NCBI RefSeq assembly: GCF_900105125.1
Contig: NZ_LT629750.1
Location: 1,488,001-1,552,000, forward strand
DNA: 64,000 bases
Source: Bradyrhizobium canariense
Lineage (GTDB): Bacteria; Pseudomonadota; Alphaproteobacteria; Rhizobiales; Xanthobacteraceae
Reading direction: 5' to 3'
Shown here piece after piece: positions 33,068-42,337 of this stretch. Made by a program: the position numbers and the translations under genes. The notes beneath the pieces were generated by a model. The model searched no databases. It saw nothing but the letters and a program-made list of their open reading frames with translations, and was not told where the DNA came from. Every line of letters starts with the position of its first letter. Within the stretch, counting starts at the first letter, position 1.

Positions 33068-33395
33068 GGTCTCGCGCGGACATTGACCCACCTGAAACGC
33101 CCGGTCGACCGCACCTTGTCCTGGATCACGCTGCCTCAACACGTCCCGCATGGTATTTCGTCCCTGAACCTTTCGAGCCCGTTTTGAGACCCAAAATGAG
33201 ATCGGTCTCAACGCGCACCCTGTCCCGCATCCTGTGGCTCCCTCGCCACGCTGGCCCGAAAAGAACAAAACATGCCCAAAGAGCAGCCGAATTGCCCTGA
33301 TATGCCCTCTTTTTAGACAGAACAATGATCGCTGATAACCGGCCAGCATGATAGATTAGTTTGATATTTTACTGTGATATTAGTGTGAGCAACAC
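33068..33395. other. Intergenic, nothing recognised
   Basis: 328 bases between the SRPBCC and FecR-domain genes. The final 60 bases are A/T-rich and likely hold the promoter for the latter. Confidence 0.4.
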
Positions 33396-34247
33396 ATGAA
33401 GCGCCGAGCATATTTGCGGGCGATTGTTCAAATTACGTTATTCGCTGCTCTGGCGCCTCCCGCGCTGGCGGCGCCAGAACAAATTGGCCTCGCGGTCGTC
33501 GTTCGGAACGACGTTTCACAGGTTGAGCCAACAATTTCCAAGATCATCTCCGGAGACGACATTGTCCGGGACGAACTCGTCCGTACCAATACGGATAGTA
33601 GTGCAAAATTCGTGCTGCGTGACAGCACCAACTTGCTGTTGGGTCCGAACTCCACGTTGAAGCTCGATCGAGCCGTTTTTGCCGGCGAAAAAGGCGTTGG
33701 TGATGTCGCCGTAAAGCTCACGCTCGGGTCATTCCGATTCATCACAGGCAATTTGGCCAAAGAGTCTTACGCAATCAACACGCCGCTGGCGACGCTCGGC
33801 GTGCGAGGAACGACACTCGACTTCCTGGTCCAACGATTGAAAAACACCGTGGTCCTCAAGGAAGGCCAGGCCCATGTTTGCGCAGGCGGCAATTGTATCG
33901 AATTAACGAAGGTCGGCGAGGCGGCCGTCATAACTTCGAGCGGCGGACGAATTGAGATCGTGCTGCAATCGTCATCGTCCTGGTCATTCGATGCGTCTTG
34001 CGGTGGCATGTGCAGCCAAACCACTTTTGCGCAGGCTGAAGACTCCCTGACGACGGGCAGTATCGGCGGAGCGGGTAGCGGTGGCGGCAGCGGTGGTCCT
34101 ACCGGCGTTCAACCTGCAACCGGCGGTGCAAACACCGGCGGCGGTGGCTTTCCAAGTGGTCCGAATTCTACCCCCAACGGCGGCCAAAATTTACTCATCG
34201 GTGGCGGGATTGGCAGCGCCAGCTTTTCGTCGGTCAGTCCGCACTGA
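33396..34247 (+). CDS. Exported FecR-domain protein with Gly-rich tail
   Basis: 283 residues. The signal peptide ends at PPALAAP. The FecR-like domain spans about 60-170 and includes ELVRTNTDSSAKFVLRDSTN, LGPNSTLKLDRAVF and TPLATLGVRGTTLDFLV, then VVLKEGQAHVCAGGNC and a short Cys pair (CGGMC). The last 65 residues are almost entirely Gly/Ser/Pro/Thr (SGGGSGGPTG, NTGGGGFPSG). It is not an anti-sigma factor of the FecR type, because the membrane helix is absent. Bradyrhizobia have many such exported FecR-domain proteins; possibly cell-surface. Confidence 0.78.
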   Translation: MKRRAYLRAIVQITLFAALAPPALAAPEQIGLAVVVRNDVSQVEPTISKIISGDDIVRDELVRTNTDSSAKFVLRDSTNLLLGPNSTLKLDRAVFAGEKGVGDVAVKLTLGSFRFITGNLAKESYAINTPLATLGVRGTTLDFLVQRLKNTVVLKEGQAHVCAGGNCIELTKVGEAAVITSSGGRIEIVLQSSSSWSFDASCGGMCSQTTFAQAEDSLTTGSIGGAGSGGGSGGPTGVQPATGGANTGGGGFPSGPNSTPNGGQNLLIGGGIGSASFSSVSPH

Positions 34248-34255
34248 GGGTGGCC

Positions 34256-34543
34256 TCAGCATCCCCTGCAGATCGATTTGATCATCTTCGCCACCCGCTG
34301 ATCTTCCTGGTCGACCGCAGGGTTCCCGGTGCCTAGCGGCGGCCCTTTTTCCTTTCCGGCGCCAACGCCACCGGATGACGAAAGAGCCGTGCCGGCAGAA
34401 TTGGTGCCGGGTGCGTTCGGACTGGTGCCGAAGGCGCCTCCGGGCGTGGAGGAATGATGCGATCCCATGCCACCGCCGCGACTAAACGCGGCGGTTGAAA
34501 AACCCACGCAAAGCGCAACGCAAAGGATGGATAATCTTTTCAT
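34256..34543 (-). CDS. Small exported protein with C-terminal ICRGC (copy A)
   Basis: 95 residues from ATG 34543. Signal peptide MKRLSILCVALCVGFSTAAF, then a Gly/Ser/Pro/Thr-rich linker, an acidic helix (AVDQEDQRVAKMIKSI) and the final CRGC. The same ending recurs in the genes at 35304-35573 and 37457-37708, all within 3.5 kb. Function unknown; a CxxC at the extreme C-terminus could bind metal or heme or form a disulfide. Confidence 0.7.
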   Translation of the reverse strand: MKRLSILCVALCVGFSTAAFSRGGGMGSHHSSTPGGAFGTSPNAPGTNSAGTALSSSGGVGAGKEKGPPLGTGNPAVDQEDQRVAKMIKSICRGC

Positions 34544-34849
34544 GGCCGTATCCCGGAATGCACAGAGCAAAGGGGCGTTGTTCGCCTGAGGTTCCGAACG
34601 TATCAGCTTTTGATCGTTATCCGAAGTAACGGCTTCGCGCGATCGGGATCAGGTCGTGTATCTCGCGGCTCGACGGGCCATCACCAGTTACGCGTTTTCA
34701 CTGCCGGGCAAAATGACGATCCCGGCGATCGACCCCTCACTTTCGTGCAGGGCCCACATGGGTATGCGCATGCACACTCCGGTTCGCTTCGTCACACGTC
34801 TGTGAAAATGGGAGCTTTCTTCAAACTTGCAAAAGCGCTCGGCCCGCGA
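34544..34849. other. Intergenic, nothing recognised
   Basis: 306 bases between two minus-strand genes. Overlapping frames on the plus strand (34610-35062) run over the DUF2061 gene and have no ribosome site. No RNA gene seen. Confidence 0.4.
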
Positions 34850-35068
34850 TCAGCGCCGGCCCCAGAGGACGGCCGCCCAGAGACGCTCGTGGAGATAGTA
34901 CCAGGCGATCTTGGTGATGATCTCCAGGCCGGCGATCGATCCCGCAATCTGAACCTTGCCTGTCATGAACCAGCTGATCGCGAACGTATCCAGTGTCCCC
35001 AAGGTCCGCCAACTGACGGCCTTCAGGACCGATCTCGTATGTGTTTCTACTCCGCGGAATAAAGCCAC
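34850..35068 (-). CDS. DUF2061 membrane protein
   Basis: 72 residues from GTG 35068. ETHTRSVLKAVSWRTLGTLD and LEIITKIAWYYLHERLW match the DUF2061 signature of short, two-helix membrane proteins. The family is sometimes linked to sulfate assimilation genes, but none is adjacent here. Function unknown. Confidence 0.8.
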   Translation of the reverse strand: MALFRGVETHTRSVLKAVSWRTLGTLDTFAISWFMTGKVQIAGSIAGLEIITKIAWYYLHERLWAAVLWGRR

Positions 35069-35303
35069 CCGATTCGTCTCCCTGGCCCAGTCGATGGCAA
35101 ACCTAACACGCCGTCGCCCTGCGCGCGGCGCGCTCCGTCATGCGCACAATGTAAAAATTGCACGCTCGACAATGGACATGGCACGCGATTGCGTGCATTT
35201 TGCTGAAGGAAATCAGACAAACTCTTTGATCAGGTTGAATAATAACGATGCGTCCTGCAGCAGACGCTGTGTTGTGGCGCGGCCGTTGCAAACAAGGATT
35301 ACA

Positions 35304-35573
35304 ATGAGGGCCTTTTTCATATTCATGGCGCTTTGCGTGCTGTGCGAAACCGCAACCGCTCAAACGCCGGAATGCAAATCGATACCGAATCCTGCCGCCA
35401 GACTGGCATGCTACGATAGAACTGCTCCGGCTGTTGCGACATCGGCGGCTTCGCAGCCGGTCATGCGCGCTTCTCCGGCTGCGAAAGTCGACGGTACAGG
35501 ATACGTGGACTCGATCAGCCGGGAAGACGCGATCATGAACGAGCGGATAAGAGGCATCTGTCGCGGCTGCTGA
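35304..35573 (+). CDS. Small exported protein with C-terminal ICRGC (copy B)
   Basis: 89 residues from ATG 35304 after AAGG. Signal peptide MRAFFIFMALCVLCETATA. The mature part has a Cys pair with CKSIPNPAARLACYDR, a pattern also seen in short periplasmic proteins, then a Ser/Ala/Pro linker and the tail SREDAIMNERIRGICRGC. It shares the ending with copies A and C but has an extra N-terminal disulfide-like module. Confidence 0.7.
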   Translation: MRAFFIFMALCVLCETATAQTPECKSIPNPAARLACYDRTAPAVATSAASQPVMRASPAAKVDGTGYVDSISREDAIMNERIRGICRGC

Positions 35574-35665
35574 GCCTGTGGGGCTCGCGAACACGGGAAC
35601 ATTTGCACTGATAGCCAAGTTTCGAACAGTAGCTAACCCGGAAAAATGGTCCATTTGCCTTCCTG

Positions 35666-36700
35666 ATGAACCTCCTAGCGTCCCTCCCCACCGTTATTGG
35701 AACTGCGGCTATCGCGCCTGCGCTGCTGATCTTGTGGCTTGTCATCGCCGCAAACGAGCGGTCGGGTCCCGCGCCCAAAATCTGGACCGCGTTCCTGCTC
35801 GGGGCCGCCAGCATTTCCCTGCTGGGAATTGCGCGCGCGCCGTTCCTGCGGATCCTCGCGGCGCCCGAGAATCCCTGGCTTGCACAGGTATTGCATTCGA
35901 TATTCGGCGTTGCCCTGCCGGAGGAGACCGTCAAAATCCTGGTTATCGTCGCGGTCTCGGCATGGCGGCGGCCGCTCGCGGACCCGATGGATACCGTGGT
36001 CTATGGTGCGGCGGCCGGTCTCGGCTTTGCCGCTTACGAAAACCTCGCTTATCTCGTGCAGCATGCCGACATGTGGCGTGCGCTGGCGGCGTTGCGCAGC
36101 GTCCTGACCGTGCCGTTCCACGGCGCGCTTGGCATCATCGCCGGCGCTTATCTCGCGATCGCGCGCTCCGGCACCGCACTTGGCGCGCACCGGCACAACC
36201 GCGACTGGGCACGCATCTCGAGCCGGCTCCTGGTTCTGTTCGCGCCGGTTGGACTGCACGCGGCCTTCGATTTTCCGCTGCTGACGCTGCAGCAAAACCC
36301 GGACATCGGTTCAACCACCCGGCTCATTCTGGGCTCGGCGAGCGTGCTGATCGGCTTCAGTTCGATCGCATTTGCGGTACGGCTGGTGCGGCGCGTCGGC
36401 CGCCATCACGCCCCTCGCACCGAAACCGCGCGCGAACGGTTGGCCCAATTGCGGCGAATGTGGGCGTTACTGGTGGTGGGCAGCGGCGCGGGATTTGTCG
36501 GACTCGCCTTTGTGCTGACGTCGATCCACCACTGGTTTGTCAATCCCGAACGCAACGTATCGCTCGTCATCCCCATCGGTTTGGTATCGATCACGATCGG
36601 CATCGCGCTACTGGTGGTGACCATGGCGATCTATATTCTCGGCCGCAACCGGATCCGCGGGACATCGCAGGGCTTTTCATCGGCGTCCGGTCAGGGATAG
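35666..36700 (+). CDS. PrsW-family intramembrane metalloprotease
   Basis: 344 residues, about eight to nine membrane helices. The four catalytic motifs are present: E86-E87 in VALPEETVK, E125 in FAAYENLAYL, H152 in VPFHGALGI and H198 in GLHAAFDF. The family cleaves membrane proteins, for example anti-sigma factors, and is a CPBP/Rce1 relative. There is a long basic loop (HHAPRTETARERLAQLRRMW) before the last three helices, which are an extra C-terminal membrane module. Substrate unknown. Confidence 0.88.
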   Translation: MNLLASLPTVIGTAAIAPALLILWLVIAANERSGPAPKIWTAFLLGAASISLLGIARAPFLRILAAPENPWLAQVLHSIFGVALPEETVKILVIVAVSAWRRPLADPMDTVVYGAAAGLGFAAYENLAYLVQHADMWRALAALRSVLTVPFHGALGIIAGAYLAIARSGTALGAHRHNRDWARISSRLLVLFAPVGLHAAFDFPLLTLQQNPDIGSTTRLILGSASVLIGFSSIAFAVRLVRRVGRHHAPRTETARERLAQLRRMWALLVVGSGAGFVGLAFVLTSIHHWFVNPERNVSLVIPIGLVSITIGIALLVVTMAIYILGRNRIRGTSQGFSSASGQG

Positions 36701-36853
36701 ACTTGCGAGCCATTTGATCAGGATCAAGACTCGAGACCTAGCTTTGGGCTTGGCTCGCCTTTCGCTCTAACAGCGCCGCACACAAATCCGACCCGCGGCA
36801 CTGACGCACTATCATTCCAGATCGTTTTGCAGTGCCGGCATCGGGAGATTCCA

Positions 36854-37426
36854 ATGACCCTTCCCCAAGACATCACCAATATGCAATCCAAAGTGAGCGC
36901 CGCGGTCCGCGAACACTGGCAGGCTTTCCTGTTTGAAGGCATCCTGCTCGTGGTGCTGGGGCTCGCCGCGATGATCGTGCCGCCGCTTGCGAGTCTCGCC
37001 GTCACCATTTTTCTCGGCTGGATGTTCCTGATCAGCGGCATCGCGGGGCTCGCGCTGACGTTCTGGGCGCGGCAAATGCCGGGCTTCTGGTGGTCGCTGA
37101 TTTCGGCGGTGCTGGCCATTGGCGCCGGCATCATCCTACTGGCGCGGCCGGTCCAGGGCACGCTGACGCTGACCATCGTGGTCGGCGCCTATTTCCTCGC
37201 CGAAGGCGTCGCCACCATCATGTACGCTCTGGAGCATCGCCGCGAGTTGTCGGAGCGATGGTCGTGGCTGCTGGTAGCCGGCCTGATGGATATTCTGATT
37301 GCCGCCATCATCATCGCGGGGTTGCCGGGATCGGCGCTCTGGGCCGTCGGCCTCCTGGTCGGCATCAATCTGTTGTTCGGCGGCGCGACATTGATTGGAA
37401 TGGCGCTCGCAGCACGTAAAAGTTGA
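36854..37426 (+). CDS. HdeD-like membrane protein (DUF308)
   Basis: 190 residues from ATG 36854 after GGGAG. Six membrane helices in three pairs: FEGILLVVLGLAAMIVPPLA, TIFLGWMFLISGIAGLAL, LISAVLAIGAGIILL, LTIVVGAYFLAEGVATIM, LVAGLMDILIAAIIIAG and LLVGINLLFGGATLIGMA. The repeat pattern and length match HdeD, an acid-resistance membrane protein in enteric bacteria. Role in this organism unproven. Confidence 0.85.
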   Translation: MTLPQDITNMQSKVSAAVREHWQAFLFEGILLVVLGLAAMIVPPLASLAVTIFLGWMFLISGIAGLALTFWARQMPGFWWSLISAVLAIGAGIILLARPVQGTLTLTIVVGAYFLAEGVATIMYALEHRRELSERWSWLLVAGLMDILIAAIIIAGLPGSALWAVGLLVGINLLFGGATLIGMALAARKS

Positions 37427-37456
37427 TCGACAACGCGTTGATTGACGGCGCGCCGA

Positions 37457-37708
37457 TTAGCAGCCGCGGCAGATGCTCTTGATCTTGCGGTCGAGGGCGG
37501 CGTCCTCTTTGTTGACCGGATTGTTCGGGTCGCTCAGGTTTTTCTCTGAAGGCACCTGATCGGCGCGTGGCTGGCGGTGGCCGATCGGAGCCTCACGCGT
37601 CGTTCCGGATAAATTTGGAGAGGAGGTCGAAGATCCCGGGCTTCCAGTCTGGGCCATCGCCACAGACCCCAGGGTCAGGAACACCATTGTTGTGATCAGC
37701 CTTCGCAT
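37457..37708 (-). CDS. Small exported protein with C-terminal ICRGC (copy C)
   Basis: 83 residues from ATG 37708, 7 bases after GGAGG. Signal peptide MRRLITTMVFLTLGSVAMAQ, then a Ser/Thr/Pro-rich linker and the tail NKEDAALDRKIKSICRGC. The last 16 residues align with copy A (DQRVAKMIKSICRGC), so the two are clearly related. Unknown function. Confidence 0.7.
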   Translation of the reverse strand: MRRLITTMVFLTLGSVAMAQTGSPGSSTSSPNLSGTTREAPIGHRQPRADQVPSEKNLSDPNNPVNKEDAALDRKIKSICRGC

Positions 37709-37778
37709 TTGAATCCTCCACCGCAGAGAAACGCACTTGATCTTGGCGGCTCAGGTTCTGACTTCTTCCGTCCGTCAG

Positions 37779-38894
37779 TCACGACTTCAGGGGATAGATG
37801 TGAACATCGCCGCAGTAATCAACGACACGATAGCGTGATTCCGGAACCGGTTCACCTTTTCTTGGAAAAGAATCCGGCCCTGAGAGAACCTCTATCGGCG
37901 ACAGGTAATTCGGGCCGACCGGCGCTTTGCCGTGGCCACCGGGAATGTCGAGCACGTAATCCGGCTGACACAATCCGGATACCCGCCCCCGCAGCGCACG
38001 CATCAGCTCCTGACCGTGTGCCAGCGTCGTGCGCAGATGCGCCGTGCCCGGAGCGAGATCACCGTGGTGCAGGTAATAGGGTTTGATCCGGCATTCGACG
38101 AAGGCACGCATCAGCGCTTCGAGCGTTGCGGCATCGTCATTGACACCGCGGAGCAGCACCGACTGGCTCACCATGGGAATGCCGGCATCGATCATGCGGG
38201 CACACGCGGCACGTGCATTGCTGGTCAACTCCTTCTCATGATTGGCGTGCAGCGCAACCCAAGTCGTTGCGCCCTCCACCTTTAATGCTGCGACCATCTC
38301 ATCGTTGACGCGCGCGGGGTCGGCGACCGGCACGCGGGTATGAAGCCGGACGATCTTGACGTGATCGATCGCGGCCAGGTCCGCCATGATTTCGGCGAGC
38401 CGCCGCGGTGACAGCATCAGCGGATCGCCGCCGGTCAGGATGACTTCCCAGACTTCAGGGCGCGCGCGGATATAGTCGAGCCCGGCGCGATAGGCGGTGT
38501 TTGAGAGCGCAGTCGCCTTGCCGGGGCCGACCATTTCGCGGCGAAAACAGAAACGGCAATACACCGCGCAAACATGAACCAGCTTGAACAGCACCCGATC
38601 GGGGTAGCGATGCACGATGCCGGCGACCGGCGAATGCGTGTGATCACCGATCGGATCGGCATCCTCGCCGGGCGCCGTCACCAACTCCGCAGCGTTCGGA
38701 ATGAATTGACGCGCGATCGGATCGTCGGGATCGCCGGGGTCGATCAAGGCAGCAATGTCCGCCGTCACCGCGACCGCATAGCGCGCGGCGACCTTCTCCA
38801 GATCGGCGAGCTGTGCCGCCGGCGCAAGGCCGCGATCGACGAGCTCGGCGGGCGCGCGCAACGTTGCAGCCGGTTTAAAACCCATCTTGCTCAT
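37779..38894 (-). CDS. epmB: Lysine 2,3-aminomutase-like radical SAM protein, EpmB type
   Basis: 371 residues. The radical-SAM cluster CxxxCxxC reads CAVYCRFC (C109, C113, C116). Later come EVILTGGDPLMLSPRRL, typical of the KamA family, a PLP-binding region and the Gly-rich VLDIPGGHGKAPVGPNYLS. EpmB isomerises alpha-lysine to beta-lysine for EF-P modification. The gene overlaps epmA by four bases (ATGA) and efp lies divergently upstream. This placement supports the EF-P role over catabolic aminomutase. Confidence 0.85.
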   Translation of the reverse strand: MSKMGFKPAATLRAPAELVDRGLAPAAQLADLEKVAARYAVAVTADIAALIDPGDPDDPIARQFIPNAAELVTAPGEDADPIGDHTHSPVAGIVHRYPDRVLFKLVHVCAVYCRFCFRREMVGPGKATALSNTAYRAGLDYIRARPEVWEVILTGGDPLMLSPRRLAEIMADLAAIDHVKIVRLHTRVPVADPARVNDEMVAALKVEGATTWVALHANHEKELTSNARAACARMIDAGIPMVSQSVLLRGVNDDAATLEALMRAFVECRIKPYYLHHGDLAPGTAHLRTTLAHGQELMRALRGRVSGLCQPDYVLDIPGGHGKAPVGPNYLSPIEVLSGPDSFPRKGEPVPESRYRVVDYCGDVHIYPLKS

Positions 38895-39943
38895 GACTCA
38901 CCTGCCGGCGGCGTCCACACGACCTGATCGATCCTGGTGGCGCCGCTTGCCAGCATCACCAGCCGGTCGAAGCCGAGCGCGACGCCGCTGGCTTCCGGCA
39001 TCGCAGCCACCGCGTCGAGAAACTCTTCATCGAGCGGATAACGCTCGCCATAGCGCCGCTGCTTTTCCTCCATGGCCGACGCAAAGCGGCGGCGCTGCTC
39101 CACCGCGTCGGTCAATTCGCCGAAGCCGTTCGCCAGTTCAACGCCGCAGGCATAGACTTCGAAGCGTTCGGCGACGCGCGGATCGGCTTTCTTTGCGCGC
39201 GCCAGCGCCGCTTCCGGCACCGGGTATTCAAACAACACCGTCAGACGCCCCTCGCCCAGCCTCGGCTCGACGTGCTCAACCAGCACCTTGCTGAAGATGT
39301 CCGACCAAGTGTCGTCCTCAGTGATCCGCACCCGCCCCTTGGCCGCCACCGCCAGCGCCGCGCCATCGCCCTCGCCGTCGGTGATGGTTGCCAGCAGATC
39401 GATACCCGCGAACCGCTCGAATGCCGCCGCCACCGTCAGCAGTTCCGGTTCGGCAAAGGGATCGGCGGTCTTGCCGCGGAATGAAAAGCGCCCGATGCCG
39501 GTTGCCTGCGCGGCATGGGCGATCACCGCCACGCTGTCGGCCATGATGGCGTCGTAGGCTGCCTCCGCCCGATACCACTCCAGCATGGTGAATTCGGGCA
39601 GGTGCAGATCGCCGCGTTCGCGGTCGCGAAACACGCGCGCGAACTCGAAAATCTTCGGCTCGCCTGCCGCCAGTAACTTCTTGCAGGCGAACTCCGGCGA
39701 GGTTCGCAAGTAGCGCACCGCCCGTCCGCCATCGGCGCCCGCAAGCTCGGTACGGGGCGCATGCAGGTGAGTTTCATTGCCAGGGGAAACCTGCAAAATG
39801 CCGGTTTCGACCTCCGTAAAACCCTGCTCCTCGAACCATGCCCGGACAGCCCTGGTGACCGCGCCGCGCGCGGTCAGGAACGGCCGGATATCGGCGTGCC
39901 GCGTGGCCGACCACCATGGCGAAAGCTGATGGTTTTCAGCCAT
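38891..39943 (-). CDS. epmA: EF-P--lysine ligase EpmA (GenX/PoxA)
   Basis: 350 residues. It is a lysyl-tRNA synthetase-like catalytic core without the anticodon-binding domain. Class II motifs are visible: motif 2-like FARVFRDRERGDLHLPEFTM (FRDRE), TMLEWYRAEAAY, and motif 3 near the C-terminus (GVALGFDRLVMLASGATRID). Substrate-binding features follow LysRS (RTSPEFACKKLLAAGEPKIF). It attaches beta-lysine to a conserved Lys of EF-P. It is the first gene of the minus-strand pair with epmB and is divergent from efp with about 125 bases between. Confidence 0.9.
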   Translation of the reverse strand: MAENHQLSPWWSATRHADIRPFLTARGAVTRAVRAWFEEQGFTEVETGILQVSPGNETHLHAPRTELAGADGGRAVRYLRTSPEFACKKLLAAGEPKIFEFARVFRDRERGDLHLPEFTMLEWYRAEAAYDAIMADSVAVIAHAAQATGIGRFSFRGKTADPFAEPELLTVAAAFERFAGIDLLATITDGEGDGAALAVAAKGRVRITEDDTWSDIFSKVLVEHVEPRLGEGRLTVLFEYPVPEAALARAKKADPRVAERFEVYACGVELANGFGELTDAVEQRRRFASAMEEKQRRYGERYPLDEEFLDAVAAMPEASGVALGFDRLVMLASGATRIDQVVWTPPAGES

Positions 39944-40069
39944 CAGTGAGCCTGTAAACCGCTGGCATTGAGTGACAAAATCAGTATGTTGCAGCCCGAA
40001 ACCGCTTCGCTGGCCTCGGGACGCCCATGTTCCGGTCGGTCCCGGGCCAGAATATCAGGAAAAACAGCT

Positions 40070-40636
40070 TTGAGAGTCATCGCCAGTTCTATTCGCAAGG
40101 GCAACGTCATCGAGCAAGACGGCAAGCTTTATGTGGTTTTGACCGCCGAGAACATCCACCCCGGCAAGGGAACACCGGTCAGCCAGATTGAAATGCGCCG
40201 AATCAGCGACGGGGTCAAAATCTCCGAGCGCTACAAGACCACCGACCAGGTGGAGAAGGCGACCATCGAGGACCAGAACTTCAACTACCTCTACAAGGAT
40301 GCCGACGGCTTCCACTTCATGAACAACGATAATTACGATCAGGTTCAGGTGCCCGAGGACATCATCGGCAGCGCCGCACCGTATTTGCAGGAGAACATGA
40401 CCGTGAAGCTTTCACTTCACGGGCTCGTTCCGGTGGCGATCCAGATGCCGCAGCGCGCGACGCTGGAAGTTGTGGAAACCGAGCCGGTCACCAAGGGCCA
40501 GACCGCATCGTCATCCTATAAGCCTGCTATTCTTTCCAATGGTGTTCGCACCGCCGTGCCTCCGCACATCGGTGCGGGAACGCGGATCGTGGTGATGACC
40601 GAAGACGGCTCTTACGTCGAGCGCGCAAAGGACTAG
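40070..40636 (+). CDS. efp: Elongation factor P
   Basis: 188 residues using TTG 40070 as start, which gives exactly the family length; an open frame extends upstream to 39968 but adds a non-homologous 34 residues. A ribosome site AGGA lies ten bases before. Domain 1 has [20 protein letters not shown] and [10 protein letters not shown], where K33 in HPGKGT is the lysine modified by EpmA/B (Lys34 of E. coli). Domain 3 ends with [21 protein letters not shown]. It relieves ribosome stalling at polyproline. Confidence 0.93.
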   Translation: MRVIASSIRKGNVIEQDGKLYVVLTAENIHPGKGTPVSQIEMRRISDGVKISERYKTTDQVEKATIEDQNFNYLYKDADGFHFMNNDNYDQVQVPEDIIGSAAPYLQENMTVKLSLHGLVPVAIQMPQRATLEVVETEPVTKGQTASSSYKPAILSNGVRTAVPPHIGAGTRIVVMTEDGSYVERAKD

Positions 40637-40648
40637 GCATCGTCGGAC

Positions 40649-42280
40649 ATGCTTCGGGGGCGGTTCAGAACCAAAACTGTCTGCCGCCCTTTTATCCGGC
40701 TCGTTGCGCCAGCGCTGGCATCGTTCCTGCTGCTGATGGCCGGCAAGTCCAACCTGTTCGCCGACGAATTCAGGACGCCGTCGATCTCTGCCGTACATGT
40801 CGAATGGCGTGCGGTCCTTGATCAGCTCCGATCCGAGATCGGCACCCGGCCTGCTGTCGCGCCAAGCTTTACGTTTGCAGCTCGACGCCGGATTGCTGCG
40901 TCCGATCCGCGTTCGACGCCGGCGCTGGTGCAATTAAACGCCGTAACTGCGCCGATTTTCCCAGGAATCGGGCGGAGCCCGGTTCCGGTGCTGCTGCCCT
41001 TCGATACCGCGGCCTTTCTCGACGCGCGGTCGCGCGGCGTGCCGGACAGCCTTTCGCTGGCGCACTATCAGGCCGATTTCCGTCCCGTCGATTTCTTCGA
41101 CGCCGGCCAGGCCGGCTACGATGCGACGTTTTCGCTCGAGCCGGGTGCGGGCGACGGCATGCCGCAACGAACCTTCGCCAAACCTGTGGAAGTGCAGATC
41201 ACCGGCTCGATCCTGATTTACGACATCAGCGATCCCCTGGGCGGCAAGGGCGAACCGGTCAAGCCATTGGCGGCGCAGTTCCCCGATCTGCGCCGTTTTA
41301 TCCGGGAGGGTTATGTCCGATACGCCTTCACGCGCTTCGGCGTCCCCTATGTGGTGTCGATCCAATGTCTGGACAGCGCGCCGCGCGAACGGCGGCTGGC
41401 CTGCCGCGAGGCCTATCCGGTCGCCGAGCGTTTCCTGAAAGCCCTCCGCATCGCCGGCGGCCAACCCTCACGCGCGCGAGCGGATATTCAGCCGGATATC
41501 GCCGAGCGCCCCACGGAGATGTCCCCCGACTTCACCTATCGCTCGGTAGGCGACATCATCGTCAACAGCGGCTTTCGCAAGCAGGGCGGACGCCCCGACT
41601 TCACCGCGTATTCGCAAATTCGATTTCCGCTGGATCGAATTCCGGCTTTCGTACGTTCGCAATCGTTTGGCAGGCGCGGCAAATCCGATCTGCCGTCCGG
41701 CGGCTATCCCTGGCGCGATAATTTTTGCGAATCCCGCAGCTTCGCCGTCGGGCAATGCCCCAGCGGTTTCGGTCATCAGGGCGAAGACATCCGTCCGGCG
41801 CCGTGTCCGGTCACCAACGAAGGCGACACGCATTGCGATCCCCGGCAGCAGCCGGTCCGCGCCGTGCGCGACGGCGTCGTGATCCGCTCGCCGAAGCAGC
41901 AGGCGGCGACGTTGCAGATCAACACCGCCAACGAGCACATCCGCTTTCGCTATATGCACATGAATCCGTCGCACATGGACGCCGACGGCGTCCTCAATGG
42001 CCGTCGGGTCGAGGAAGGCGAGAAGCTCGGCGTCGTCTCCAACTATCTCGACCATCCCAACGGCACCACGCGCCATCTGCATTTCGACGTGCAAGTGTTC
42101 ACGCGCGACGGCTGGATCTGGGTCAATCCCTACGTCACCCTGATCTCGGCCTATGAACGCCTGATCCGCGGCCATGGCCACGAGATCGGACCCGAAATCG
42201 CGGCATCGCCCGCGGTGGCGCATGCATTGCCCGAGGATGTCGTCCATCCCGACCCGCAGGAAGGCAGCGAGAACGAGTAA
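40649..42280 (+). CDS. M23 (LytM) family metallopeptidase, exported
   Basis: 543 residues. An N-terminal signal or anchor (IRLVAPALASFLLLMAGKSN) is followed by a long unassigned region (about 50-360) and a C-terminal M23 peptidase with zinc ligands in GFGHQGEDI (HxxxD) and RHLHFDV (HxH). All ligands are present, so it could cut peptidoglycan cross-links. It begins 12 bases after efp, possibly co-transcribed. Rhizobial homologues with this architecture are not well characterised. Confidence 0.82.
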   Translation: MLRGRFRTKTVCRPFIRLVAPALASFLLLMAGKSNLFADEFRTPSISAVHVEWRAVLDQLRSEIGTRPAVAPSFTFAARRRIAASDPRSTPALVQLNAVTAPIFPGIGRSPVPVLLPFDTAAFLDARSRGVPDSLSLAHYQADFRPVDFFDAGQAGYDATFSLEPGAGDGMPQRTFAKPVEVQITGSILIYDISDPLGGKGEPVKPLAAQFPDLRRFIREGYVRYAFTRFGVPYVVSIQCLDSAPRERRLACREAYPVAERFLKALRIAGGQPSRARADIQPDIAERPTEMSPDFTYRSVGDIIVNSGFRKQGGRPDFTAYSQIRFPLDRIPAFVRSQSFGRRGKSDLPSGGYPWRDNFCESRSFAVGQCPSGFGHQGEDIRPAPCPVTNEGDTHCDPRQQPVRAVRDGVVIRSPKQQAATLQINTANEHIRFRYMHMNPSHMDADGVLNGRRVEEGEKLGVVSNYLDHPNGTTRHLHFDVQVFTRDGWIWVNPYVTLISAYERLIRGHGHEIGPEIAASPAVAHALPEDVVHPDPQEGSENE

Positions 42281-42337
42281 CAACGTTCGCGAGCGCAAGC
42301 CTGCCCTCGACGAGATCTGGGATCGCAGCGGTTCGCG

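Noticed and set aside
35578..36717. Alternative frame over the PrsW-like gene
   Set aside because: Arg-rich with no membrane helices, while the overlapping frame shows all PrsW catalytic motifs.
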